A stretch of DNA of 64,000 bases from Inquilinus limosus DSM 16000 (GTDB taxonomy: Bacteria; Pseudomonadota; Alphaproteobacteria; DSM-16000; Inquilinaceae), in the NCBI RefSeq assembly GCF_000423185.1, contig NZ_AUHM01000033.1, positions 1 through 64,000 on the forward strand. The letters are read 5' to 3'. Below are positions 49,961 through 58,253 of this stretch, one piece after another. The position numbers were made by a program, and so were the translations under genes. The notes beneath the pieces were generated by a model that had not been told where the DNA came from, did no database searches, and saw only the letters and a list, made by a program, of their open reading frames with translations. Position 1 is the first letter of the stretch, and every line of letters begins with the position of its first letter.

Positions 49961-50614
49961 CTAGCGCGTGCCGCGGGCCAGCCGCCGCTCCAGCGCCGTC
50001 GCCGCCAGCGCGATCGGGTAGCACAGCGCGAAATACAGCAGCGCGACCAAGCCGTAGGTACTGGCGGACTCGAAGGTGGCGTTGACGATGATGGTGCCGG
50101 CCTTGGTCAGCTCGACGAAGCCGATCACCGAGGCCAGGGCCGTGCCCTTCACCACCTGCACCAGGAAGCCGACGGTGGGCGCGATGGCGACGCGCAGCGC
50201 CTGCGGCAGGATCACCAGGCGCAGCTGCTGCGGCCAGGTCAGGGCCAGGGCCCGCGCCGCCTCCCACTGGCCGCGCGGCACGCTTTCGACCGCGCCGCGC
50301 CAGATCTCGGACAGGAAGGCGGCGGCGTAGAGGGTCAGCGCCACCGCGGCGGCGGCGAGCGGCGGCAGGTCGAGGCCCAGCAGCGCCAGGCCGAAGAAGC
50401 AGAGGAACAGCTGGATCAGCAGCGGCGTGCCCTGGAACAGCTGGACGTAGAGCCGGGTCGCGCGCCCGGCCCAACGCCGCCCCGTGAGGCGCAGCAGCAG
50501 CAGGAAGGCGCCGAGCAGGAAACCGCCCAGGAAGGCGATCAGGCTGAGGGCCACGGTCCAGCGCGCCGCCAGCAGCAGGTTGCGCAGGATGTCCCAAGTG
50601 GTGAAGCCGGTCAT
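49961..50614 (-). CDS. polar amino acid ABC transporter permease
   Basis: The 217-residue protein has five membrane helices and the HisM/GlnP signature: LYVQLFQGTPLLIQLFLCFFGL (about 55-76) and the EAA loop ESVPRGQWEAARALALTWPQQLRLVILPQALRVAIAPTVG (about 110-149). ATG 50614 overlaps the stop of the sister permease by 4 bp. It is part of a heterodimeric amino-acid channel; no ATPase gene is adjacent, so the ATPase must be elsewhere. Confidence 0.92.
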   Translation of the reverse strand: MTGFTTWDILRNLLLAARWTVALSLIAFLGGFLLGAFLLLLRLTGRRWAGRATRLYVQLFQGTPLLIQLFLCFFGLALLGLDLPPLAAAAVALTLYAAAFLSEIWRGAVESVPRGQWEAARALALTWPQQLRLVILPQALRVAIAPTVGFLVQVVKGTALASVIGFVELTKAGTIIVNATFESASTYGLVALLYFALCYPIALAATALERRLARGTR

Positions 50615-51285
50615 GCGGCCACCTGCCGGTGACGGAACAGCCGCCGGGCCAGCCGGTCCGACAGCCGGCGCAGGACGATCGCGAGCAGCAGGTAGATCGC
50701 GCCGACGAGGAGATAGGTCTCGAAGCTGAGGAAGGTGCGGGACTGGATGAAGCTGCCGGCGAAGGTCAGGTCGCGCACCGCGATCTGCGACACGACCGAG
50801 GAGCCGAGCATGATGATGACGAACTGGCCGGTCAGGGAGGGATACACCTTTTCCAGCGCCGGGATCAGGATCACCAGCCGGAAGGTGCGCCAGCGCGACA
50901 GGCCGAGGCTGGCCCCGGCCTCCCACAGCCCGCGGCCGACGCCGTCGAGCCCGGCGCGCACGATCTCGGTGGCGTAGCCGCCGAGATTGACGATCATCGC
51001 CAGCAGCGCCGCCTCGACGCCGCCGAGCCGCAGCCCGAGGCGCGGCAGGCCGAAGAAGACGAAGAACAGCTGGACGATGAAGGGCGTGTTGCGGATCAGC
51101 TCGACATAGGCGCCGACGATGATGCGGACCGGCGCAAGACGCGAGCGGCGGCCGAGCGCCCCGAGCATGCCCAGCACGAGCCCGCCCGCGATGGCGGCGA
51201 GGGTGAGCAGGACGGTCAGGCCGATCCCCTGCAGGATCAGCCCGCCATAGCCGAGGAGGTCGGCGAAATGGAACTGGTACGTCAA
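50611..51285 (-). CDS. polar amino acid ABC transporter permease
   Basis: The 224-residue protein has the same fold: AYVELIRNTPFIVQLFFVFFGLPRLGLRLGG (about 58-88) and LDGVGRGLWEAGASLGLSRWRTFRLVILIPALEKVYPSLTGQ with the EAA motif. Start TTG 51285 follows GGAAGG. It is encoded downstream of the binding-protein gene, with a large palindromic repeat between them. Confidence 0.92.
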   Translation of the reverse strand: MTYQFHFADLLGYGGLILQGIGLTVLLTLAAIAGGLVLGMLGALGRRSRLAPVRIIVGAYVELIRNTPFIVQLFFVFFGLPRLGLRLGGVEAALLAMIVNLGGYATEIVRAGLDGVGRGLWEAGASLGLSRWRTFRLVILIPALEKVYPSLTGQFVIIMLGSSVVSQIAVRDLTFAGSFIQSRTFLSFETYLLVGAIYLLLAIVLRRLSDRLARRLFRHRQVAA

Positions 51286-51323
51286 AGGCGCCTTCCGGTT
51301 CAGAAAGGAGTCAGGGCGTCGAC

Positions 51324-51473
51324 GCCGGCTCTCGCCCCCTCACCCGAAATCGCTGCGCGATTTCGACCTCTCCCCAAGGAGAGGTATTGGGCCCGGCTCT
51401 TCCTTCCCCTCTCCTCGGGGAGGGGGAGGGGCCCGACGCCGAAGGCGGCGGGAGGGTGAGGGGGAGAGCCGGC
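51324..51473. repeat. large palindrome GCCGGCTCTC...GAGAGCCGGC
   Basis: The ends GCCGGCTCTCGCCCCCTCACC and GGTGAGGGGGAGAGCCGGC pair over about 20 bases with one mismatch. Inside are ATCGCTGCGCGAT and two CTCTCCxxGGAGAG stems. It separates the amino-acid binding-protein gene from the permease genes and is of the same general build as 7660-7937. Confidence 0.85.
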
Positions 51474-51491
51474 CGCGCTCTCCTCACAGGC

Positions 51492-52295
51492 TCAGACCGG
51501 CAGGTCGCCCGGCAGGGCCGCGCCGAGCCACTTCTTGCTGATCGCGTTCAGCCGGCCGTCCTGCTTCGCCGCGGCGATGATGGCGTTGACCTTGGCCAGC
51601 AGCTTCGGTTCGCCCTTGTTCAGGCCGATGAAGCAGGGCGACTGGCTGAGGATGAATTTCGGCTCCGGCCGCACCGACGGATCGCGCGCCAGGATCGCGG
51701 CGGCGACGACGTTGCCGGTGGCGATCAGCTCGGTCTGGCCGGACAGGAAGGCGGCGATGGTGGTGTTGTTGTCCTCGAACCGCTCGATATCGGCATCGGC
51801 CGGCGCGATCTTGGAGATCGCCAGGTCCTCCAGCGCGCCGCGGGTGACGCCGACGGTCTTGCCCGACAGGTCCTCGGCCTTCGCCACCGTCGAATCGGCG
51901 GGGCCGAACACGCCGGAGAAGAACGGCGCATAGGCGCTGGTGAAGTCGATCACCTTCTCCCGCTCCGCGTTCCTGCCGAGGCTGGAGATGATCAGGTCGA
52001 CCTTGCGGGTCTGCAGATAGGGCAGACGGTTTGCACTGGTGACGGGCACCAGCTCGACCTTCACGCCCAAATCCTGGGCAATCAGGTTCGCCATGTCGAT
52101 GTCGTAGCCCTGCGGCTGCAGGTCGGGCCCGGCCGAGCCGAAGGGCGGGAAGTCCTGCGGCACGGCGATGCGGATCACCCCGGCGGCCAGCACATCGTCC
52201 AGCGCCTCGGCCGCGGCCGGTTGCATCGCCCCGGCCAGCCCGATGGCGACCGCCAGGCCGCAGAACAGCCCCTTCCCCCAGTTCAGCAACGACAT
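51492..52295 (-). CDS. amino acid ABC transporter substrate-binding protein (family 3)
   Basis: The 267-residue protein has a signal peptide (LFCGLAVAIGLAGAMQPAAAE) and the SBP family 3 pattern: VIRIAVPQDFPPFGSAGPDLQPQGYDIDMANLIAQDLGVKVELVPVTSANRLPYLQTRKVDLIISSLGRNAEREKVIDFTSAYAPF in outline, with PPFG and GYDIDMA as the ligand-binding residues and an Arg (SANR). It binds a polar or cationic amino acid. Start ATG 52295; a longer frame to 52334 lacks a ribosome site. Confidence 0.93.
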   Translation of the reverse strand: MSLLNWGKGLFCGLAVAIGLAGAMQPAAAEALDDVLAAGVIRIAVPQDFPPFGSAGPDLQPQGYDIDMANLIAQDLGVKVELVPVTSANRLPYLQTRKVDLIISSLGRNAEREKVIDFTSAYAPFFSGVFGPADSTVAKAEDLSGKTVGVTRGALEDLAISKIAPADADIERFEDNNTTIAAFLSGQTELIATGNVVAAAILARDPSVRPEPKFILSQSPCFIGLNKGEPKLLAKVNAIIAAAKQDGRLNAISKKWLGAALPGDLPV

Positions 52296-52447
52296 CACCT
52301 GCGCCCCATCCTGCCGGCGCGACCGCCGCGCCATCCGGGCCCTGGGGTCAGCAAGCCGCGTGCCAGGAAACAGTCGGCAACAAATCGTTACGCACCCGGC
52401 ATTGTCCCGGCCGGCCGGGGAGGCTAGGGAGAGGCGGGATCCACAAC

Positions 52448-52627
52448 CTGGACAGACTGTTGGCCACCCTGCTGTACATCCTCGCCTTCCTCTGCCCGCC
52501 GCTCGCCGTCTATCTCGACATCGGCGCCGGGGACGAGCTGCGGCTCAACATCATCCTGACGATCCTGGGCTGGATCCCCGGCATCATCCACGCCCTCTAC
52601 ATCCTGTCGATCCACCCGCCGCATTGA
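52448..52627 (+). CDS. YqaE/Pmp3 family small membrane protein
   Basis: The frame 52448-52627 encodes about 59 residues: LDRLLATLLYILAFLCPPLA, VYLDIGAGDELRLNIILTIL, GWIPGIIHALYILS. This is the UPF0057/Pmp3 (YqaE) pattern with PPL, the LNIILTILGWIPGIIHA core and two membrane helices. Members are small proteins linked to ion and membrane-potential stress. The frame has no ATG, GTG in front: CTG 52448 or TTG 52460 are the first possible starts, with a GGGAGAGG-like site at 52427-52434 (13 bp upstream of CTG). An ATC at 52439 lies at better spacing. Gene real, start unsettled. Confidence 0.75.
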   Translation: MDRLLATLLYILAFLCPPLAVYLDIGAGDELRLNIILTILGWIPGIIHALYILSIHPPH

Positions 52628-52682
52628 CGGCGACGCCCGCCGGCACGGGCCGGCGGGCGTCGATCGGGTCAGGCGGCGGGGG

Positions 52683-52928
52683 TCAGTCGCGGACATAGTG
52701 CTTCCGCATCACCCCGTCGAAGCGCTTGCCCTTCAGGCAGCAGCGCCTGAAAGCTGCGGCCCGAGCCGCAGGGGCAGAGGTCCCGGCGGCCCAGCTTCTC
52801 GACCAGCTCCTTGTCGCCATGGACGACCCGGTCGCCCCGGCCGACATGGGTTTCGGAATTGAAAGCCCCTCCGGCGCTTGCTCAGCGGCTCAAAAGCAGT
52901 AGGGGGCGTCGAAACGGTCCTTGCGCAT
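52683..52928 (-). pseudogene. SEC-C metal-binding-motif protein, broken
   Basis: An ATG at 52928 with strong GAGGAGG upstream opens MRKDRFDAPYCF and stops. The frame after it lacks a start but encodes [20 protein letters not shown], then [15 protein letters not shown], the start of a SEC-C motif. The rest of the motif, [12 protein letters not shown] and VMRKHYVRD with stop at 52683, lies in a third frame reached by one extra C near 52749-52750. Together they restore [14 protein letters not shown], a classical zinc-binding SEC-C end. So a small SEC-C gene has two frame changes, either decay or sequencing error. Confidence 0.75.
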
Positions 52929-53056
52929 GATGACCTCCTCTGTCGCGAGGGCGTCCGGGATACGGGCCGGACGGCCGCGGTCGATAGCAGGAACGGCGCC
53001 GCCGCGCCAGTGCCGGGTGCCCGAGCGCGAGGCCCAAGCGCCCGGCCTCCCCCGGG

Positions 53057-54775
53057 CTACAGCACGAAGTCCGCCGCCGTCAGGGCGACATGGCCGTTGA
53101 GCACGATGTGGAAGTCGGAAGCGCCGTCGCCGTTGATGTCGCCGGCGACCGTGGTGGTCGTGGGCGAGGTGAAGGCATAGCGCAGTTGGCCGGCGGTATG
53201 GGTGTAGAGACCCGTGCCGATGAAGTGGAACGTCTGGTCGCCTGCCGCGCCGATATTGGCGTCGATCGCCGACAGATCGATCCTGTCGTGCTGGGCCTTG
53301 CTGAAATCGAGGATCTTGTCGGCGACGGGCCCGAGCAGGCTGTCCGACGGCGCGGTGAACACGAACCGGTCCGCCCCGGCGCCGCCGGTCTGGATGTCGG
53401 TGCCGGCGTCGCCGCGAAGGATGTCGTTCCCGGCGCTGCCGACCAGCTTGTCGTCGCCCGCCCCGCCATCCAGCGTCAGGCTGATCTTGCCGGCCGCCAC
53501 CGCCCCGGCGTGGATCACGTCGTTGCCGGCGCCGGCAGCGACCGTCAGCAGGTCGGCCGCTTCCGAATGCTGGATCGAGACCGTCGCCTTCAGCCCGCCG
53601 ATGCCGATCGCCGCGCCGGAGGACGAGAGCGAGATCTTGTCGGCGCCGGCGGTGCCCTCCACGGTCACCGCATCGACCGCGCCGTCGCCGGTCGTGCCGC
53701 CCGGGGCCCCGGCCAGATCGATGCCGACGCGGGTGGTCTCGGTCCCGGTCAGGTCATGGACCGTGACCTTGTCGGCGCCGCCGAGCGCGGTGAACTGGAT
53801 GCGCTCGACATCGTTCAGGTCCATGTTGATCGAGGCGATGTCGCGGAAGAAGGTCGTGCGCCCGAAATTGGCCAGGATGTCGACCGTCTCGGCGGCGCCG
53901 GCGCCCAGGAAGGCCAGGTCGTCGGTGCCGAAGCCGCCCTCGACCGTGTCGCTGCCCTCGCCCGGCGCCCAGAAGAAGGTGTCGTCGCCGGCGCCCAGGA
54001 AGGCGGTGTCGTCGCCCTTGGCCCCGATCACGATGTCGTTGCCGGCGCCGCCGAGCAGCAGGTCCGCCCCGGCGCTTCCGGCCAGCGTGTCGTTCCCTTC
54101 GCCGCCGTTGAGGACCAGGACCATCGACTGCGGCAGCGCCCGCGCATCGATCCGGTCGTTGCCGCCGAGCCCGTCGATGATCAGGTGGTCGCCCGCGTCG
54201 AAATGCGCGATCGTCGTCTGCGCGGCCAGGCCGTTCACCACCACGGTCGCGGCCGTTCCCGTGCCGGTCTGCGACAGCGTGATCACGTCGGCGGCACCGG
54301 CGGCGGCGCCGTTGATGGTCACCGTGTCCGTCACGCCGTCGCCGGCGGTGCCGCCCAGCACGCCGGCGAGATCGATCGCCACATGCTTGACGTCGGTGCC
54401 GGCCAGATTGTTGAGGGCGATCAGATCCGACCCGCCGAGCGCCTGGAACTGGATGCGTTCGACATTGTCCAGGGTCATGGTCACCGCGGCGATGTCGCGG
54501 AAGAAGATCGCCTTTCCGGCGTTGGCGAAGATCTGGATGTTCTCGTCCGTCCCCGCGCCGAGGAAGGCGAGCGTGTCGGTGCCCGCCTCGCCGTCCACGG
54601 TGTCGCTGCCGTCGCCCGGGGCCCAGCCGAACGTGTCGTTGCCGGCGCCGAGAAAGGCGGTGTCGTCGCCCTTCCTGCCGATCACGACGTCGTTACCGCC
54701 CTTGGCGTTGATGGTGTCGGCATCGTCCGTGCCGGGCAGGGTTTCGCCGGCATCCGTACCGTTGATGATGGCCAT
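53057..54775 (-). CDS. RTX-type calcium-binding protein with M10-like C-terminal domain
   Basis: The 572-residue acidic protein has no cysteine and no signal peptide. It consists of two copies of a 218-residue module (GNDVVIGRKGDDTAFLGAGND at 27 and GNDIVIGAKGDDTAFLGAGDD at 245), each with GGxGxDxxx nonapeptides, RDIA and DNVERIQF, then a C-terminal domain (about 467-572) with ADRFVF, DRIDLSAIDAN, GDQTFHFIG and the terminal ADFVL. That end is the serralysin/RTX type I secretion signal. ATG 54775. No type I secretion genes are near. Function likely surface or extracellular calcium-binding; no enzyme domain is visible. Confidence 0.87.
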   Translation of the reverse strand: MAIINGTDAGETLPGTDDADTINAKGGNDVVIGRKGDDTAFLGAGNDTFGWAPGDGSDTVDGEAGTDTLAFLGAGTDENIQIFANAGKAIFFRDIAAVTMTLDNVERIQFQALGGSDLIALNNLAGTDVKHVAIDLAGVLGGTAGDGVTDTVTINGAAAGAADVITLSQTGTGTAATVVVNGLAAQTTIAHFDAGDHLIIDGLGGNDRIDARALPQSMVLVLNGGEGNDTLAGSAGADLLLGGAGNDIVIGAKGDDTAFLGAGDDTFFWAPGEGSDTVEGGFGTDDLAFLGAGAAETVDILANFGRTTFFRDIASINMDLNDVERIQFTALGGADKVTVHDLTGTETTRVGIDLAGAPGGTTGDGAVDAVTVEGTAGADKISLSSSGAAIGIGGLKATVSIQHSEAADLLTVAAGAGNDVIHAGAVAAGKISLTLDGGAGDDKLVGSAGNDILRGDAGTDIQTGGAGADRFVFTAPSDSLLGPVADKILDFSKAQHDRIDLSAIDANIGAAGDQTFHFIGTGLYTHTAGQLRYAFTSPTTTTVAGDINGDGASDFHIVLNGHVALTAADFVL

Positions 54776-54928
54776 GGATCATTCCCCTTCTCTGGTGGCG
54801 GCCGCCGGCCGCCGCTCGGTGTCTCACGCCGCCAAGATGCCGGACGCGCGGAGGGGCGCGTGTTACCGGGGTCACCTCCGCCGCCGGATGTGCTCCAATG
54901 GCCGGGTTCGAGCGCAGGAGGGCAGCCC

Positions 54929-55828
54929 ATGCTGAAGCGGATCGATGCCGGGGTGCTGAACGTCGCCTATGAGGAGACCGGCGACCCGGCGGGCTGGCCG
55001 GCGGTGCTGCTGCACGGCTTCCCCTACGACATCCACAGCTATGACGAGGTCGCGCCGCGCCTCGCCGCGCGCGGCGCCCGGGTGATCGTGCCCTATCTGC
55101 GCGGCTACGGCCCGACCCGGTTCCTGTCGGCGGAGACGCCGCGGTCGGGCGAGCAGGCGGCGCTGGGGCACGACCTGCTGACGCTGCTGGACGCGCTGGG
55201 GATCGAATCGGCGGTGCTGGGCGGCTACGACTGGGGCGGCCGCGCCGCCTGCATCGTCGCGGCGCTGTGGCCGGAGCGGGCGCGCGGTCTGGTCTCGGTC
55301 AACGGCTACAACATCCAGGACATCGCCCGATCGGGCGAGCCTGCCTCGCCCGAGGCCGAGTTCCGCTACTGGTACCAGTACTATTTCCACGGCGAGCGCG
55401 GCCGACGGGGGCTGGAGCGCAACCGGCGCGAGCTGTGCCGCCTGCTGTGGCGGCTGTGGTCGCCGGAATGGCGCTTCGACGACGCCACCTATGGGCGCAG
55501 CGCCGCATCCTTCGACAATCCGGATTTCGTCGAGGTCGTGATCCACTCCTACCGCCACCGTTTCGCCCTGGTCGAGGGCGACCCGGCGGTGGCGGAGGTG
55601 GAGCGCCGGCTGGCGGCGCAGCCGCCGATTACCGTGCCGGCGATCACGCTGGACGGCGACGCCGACGGGGTGATGCCGCCCGGCGGCACCGCCCATCACG
55701 CCAGCCGCTTCACCGGCCGGCACGAGCACCGAGTGGTGACGCCGGGGATCGGCCACAACCTGCCGCAGGAGGCGCCCGAGGCCTTCGCCGAGGCGATGTT
55801 GACCGTCCGGGACTGGGCCGGCCGCTGA
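54929..55828 (+). CDS. alpha/beta hydrolase with Asp nucleophile (epoxide hydrolase/dehalogenase-like)
   Basis: The 299-residue protein has AVLLHGFPYDIHSYDEVAPRLAARGARVIVPYLRGYG (about 26-62; HG oxyanion region), nucleophile elbow LGGYDWGGRAA with Asp101, an acidic residue in ITLDGDADGVMPP (about 243-255) and final His276 in GIGHNLPQE. Asp as nucleophile and the cap helices point to the haloalkane dehalogenase/epoxide hydrolase group rather than esterases. ATG 54929 follows GCAGGAGGGC. Divergent from the RTX gene by 153 bp. Substrate unknown. Confidence 0.88.
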   Translation: MLKRIDAGVLNVAYEETGDPAGWPAVLLHGFPYDIHSYDEVAPRLAARGARVIVPYLRGYGPTRFLSAETPRSGEQAALGHDLLTLLDALGIESAVLGGYDWGGRAACIVAALWPERARGLVSVNGYNIQDIARSGEPASPEAEFRYWYQYYFHGERGRRGLERNRRELCRLLWRLWSPEWRFDDATYGRSAASFDNPDFVEVVIHSYRHRFALVEGDPAVAEVERRLAAQPPITVPAITLDGDADGVMPPGGTAHHASRFTGRHEHRVVTPGIGHNLPQEAPEAFAEAMLTVRDWAGR

Positions 55829-55835
55829 CGGCCGC

Positions 55836-57554
55836 TCAACGCGTCCCGTATTGCGCGTCGTGCAGCCGGCGGTAGAGGCCGCCGGCGGCGACCAGGTCGC
55901 GGTGCCGCCCCTGCTCGGCGATGCCGTTGGCGTCGACCACGACGATGCGGTCGGCGTGCTGGATGGTGGCGAGGCGATGGGCGATCACCAGCGTGGTGCG
56001 GCCTTCCGACAGCTCGGCCAGCGACTGCTGGATCGCCTGCTCCGTCTCCGTATCCAGGGCCGAGGTGGCCTCGTCCAGGATCAGGATCGGCGGGTTCTTC
56101 AGGAACATGCGGGCGATCGCCAGGCGCTGCTTCTGACCGCCCGACAGCTTCACGCCGCGCTCGCCGATCACCGTGTCCAGCCCGTCCGGCAGGCCGGCGA
56201 TGACGCCGTCGAGCCGGGCGCGGCGCGCCGCCTCCATGATCTCGGCCTCGGTCGCGTCCAGCCGGCCATAGGCGATGTTCTCGCGGATCGTGCCGGCGAA
56301 CAGGAACACGTCCTGCTGCACCACGCCGATCTGGCGGCGCAGCGAGGCCAGCGTCATGTCGCGGATGTCGATGCCGTCGATGGTGATGCGGCCGTCCTGG
56401 ACCTCGTAGAAGCGCGGCAGCAGCGAGCAGATCGTGGTCTTGCCGGCGCCGGAGGGACCGACGAAGGCCACGGTCTCGCCGGCCCGGATGGCGAGGTCGA
56501 TGCCGCGCAGCACCGGCGTCCCGTCACCGTAGCCGAAGCTGACGCCCTCGTAGCGGATGTCGCCCCGCAGCGCCGGCACGTCGACCGCGCCCGGCCGATC
56601 GACGATGTCCGGCTCGGTGTCCAGGAGCTCGGTGTAGCGGCGGAAGCCGGCGATGCCCTTGGGGTAGGTCTCGATCACCGAGTTGATCTTGTCGATCGGG
56701 CGGAAGAACACGTTGACCAGCAGCAGGAACCCGACGAAGCCGCCTTCGCTGAGCCGCCCGGTCAGCACGAAATAGGCGCCGGCGATCATCACCACCATCT
56801 GGATCAGCCGCATGCTGAGATAGCTGAGCGAGGTGCTGGCCGCCATGATCCGGTAGGCGTCGAGCTTGGTGCGGCGGTAGTTCTGGTTGTCCTGCGCGAA
56901 CAGCCGCCGCTCGTGCTCCTCATTGGCGAAGGCCTGCACCACGCGGATGCCGCCGACATTCTCCTCGATCCGCACGTTGAAGTTGCCGACCCGGCCGTAC
57001 AGGGCCTGCCAGTTGCGGGTCATGCGGCCGCCGTAGCGGCTGGTCAGCCAGGCGGTCAGCGGCACGATCGCCGCGGTGATCAGCGCCAGCTCGAGATGGA
57101 CCGTCAGCATCAGCGCGAAGGCGCCGATGAAGGTCATGACCGCGATGAACAGGTCCTCCGGCCCGTGATGCGCGACCTCGCCGATCTCCTCCAGGTCCTT
57201 GGTCAGCCGGCCGACCAGATGGCCGGTCTTCTGGTTGTCGAAGAAGCTGAAGGACAGCTTCTGCAGATGGTCGAAGGCCTTCCGCCGCATCTCGGTCTCG
57301 ATGTTGATGCCGAGCATGTGACCCCAATAGGTCACCACCGCCATCAGGCCGGTGTTGGCGACGTAGACCGCGAGCAGCCCGGCCGCGGCCAGCAGGATCA
57401 GCGGCCAGTTCCCGCTCGGCATCAGGCTGTCGACGAAGACCTTGACCGCGATCGGGAAGCCGAGCTCGAGCAGGCCGGAGACGATGGCGCAGCAGAAGTC
57501 GAGCAGGAACAGCCCGCGATGCGGCCGGTAGTAGGCGAAGAAGCGTCTCAACAT
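55836..57554 (-). CDS. ABC exporter half-transporter (ATP-binding/permease fusion)
   Basis: The 572-residue protein has six N-terminal membrane helices (LLDFCCAIVSGLLELGFPIAV onward to about 300), an intracellular loop with EMRRKAFDHLQKLSFSFFDNQKTGHLVGRLTKDLEEIG, and an NBD with GPSGAGKTTICSLLPRFYEV (Walker A), LSGGQKQRLAIARMFLKNPPILILDEATSALD. It is of the MsbA/LmrA/Sav1866 type and works as a homodimer. ATG 57554. Substrate unknown; lipid or drug. There is no neighbouring membrane fusion or outer-membrane protein, so it is not an obvious exporter for the RTX proteins. Confidence 0.92.
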   Translation of the reverse strand: MLRRFFAYYRPHRGLFLLDFCCAIVSGLLELGFPIAVKVFVDSLMPSGNWPLILLAAAGLLAVYVANTGLMAVVTYWGHMLGINIETEMRRKAFDHLQKLSFSFFDNQKTGHLVGRLTKDLEEIGEVAHHGPEDLFIAVMTFIGAFALMLTVHLELALITAAIVPLTAWLTSRYGGRMTRNWQALYGRVGNFNVRIEENVGGIRVVQAFANEEHERRLFAQDNQNYRRTKLDAYRIMAASTSLSYLSMRLIQMVVMIAGAYFVLTGRLSEGGFVGFLLLVNVFFRPIDKINSVIETYPKGIAGFRRYTELLDTEPDIVDRPGAVDVPALRGDIRYEGVSFGYGDGTPVLRGIDLAIRAGETVAFVGPSGAGKTTICSLLPRFYEVQDGRITIDGIDIRDMTLASLRRQIGVVQQDVFLFAGTIRENIAYGRLDATEAEIMEAARRARLDGVIAGLPDGLDTVIGERGVKLSGGQKQRLAIARMFLKNPPILILDEATSALDTETEQAIQQSLAELSEGRTTLVIAHRLATIQHADRIVVVDANGIAEQGRHRDLVAAGGLYRRLHDAQYGTR

Positions 57555-57568
57555 CGGTCGTCTCGAGA

Positions 57569-58165
57569 TCAGCCGCCGGCCTGCCACGCCCGGATCGAAT
57601 CGACGGGGTGCAGCAGCATCAGCACGTTCAGGGTCAGGTTGTCGCGGATCAGCCAGCCGGTCAGCAGCTCGAAGAACACCGCCAGCGCCACGGTCAGCCA
57701 GACCGGCGCCCGCGCCGCGAAGGCGAAGCCCGCCAGCATGAAGACGATGTCGAAGACCGAGTTCAGGACGCTGTCGCCTGTGTAGCCGAGCGCGATCGTC
57801 GCCTCGCGGTAGCGGTCGATCACCATCGGGCTGTTCTCGGCGAGCTCCCAGGCGCATTCGATCAGCACGGCGATCAGCGCCCGGGCCCCGAGCGGCAGGC
57901 GCCGGGCCAGCAGCCAGGTCAGCCCGAAGAACAGGAAGCCGTGGATGATGTGCGACGGCGTGTACCAGTCGGCGATGTGCTGGGAATTGTCCGCGCCCAT
58001 CGCGTCCGGCGCCCACAGCCTGACCGTGCCGCAGGCGCAGATCGGCACCCGGCCCATGGCCAGCAAAAACGCCGCCGTCGCCACGACCAGGCCGAGGCCG
58101 AGCAGGAGATAGAGGCGCGACGGCAGGCGGTCCGGCCGCGTCACTGTGGAGGATCCGTTCAGCAT
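57569..58165 (-). CDS. DUF2585 family membrane protein
   Basis: The 198-residue protein matches UPF0314/DUF2585: [50 protein letters not shown] (about 38-87) and [36 protein letters not shown] (about 103-138). Four to five membrane helices. The family is restricted mainly to alphaproteobacteria and has no known role. ATG 58165 is chosen over TTG 58198. It lies 14 bp ahead of the ABC exporter gene and is probably co-transcribed. Confidence 0.9.
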   Translation of the reverse strand: MLNGSSTVTRPDRLPSRLYLLLGLGLVVATAAFLLAMGRVPICACGTVRLWAPDAMGADNSQHIADWYTPSHIIHGFLFFGLTWLLARRLPLGARALIAVLIECAWELAENSPMVIDRYREATIALGYTGDSVLNSVFDIVFMLAGFAFAARAPVWLTVALAVFFELLTGWLIRDNLTLNVLMLLHPVDSIRAWQAGG

Positions 58166-58253
58166 GAGCGCAGTCCTACCACGGCCGGAAGCCTGCAAAC
58201 CATTCGCAGACGTCGGGACGACGCGCCGGATTCGGCATGACAGGCCGTTGCTG

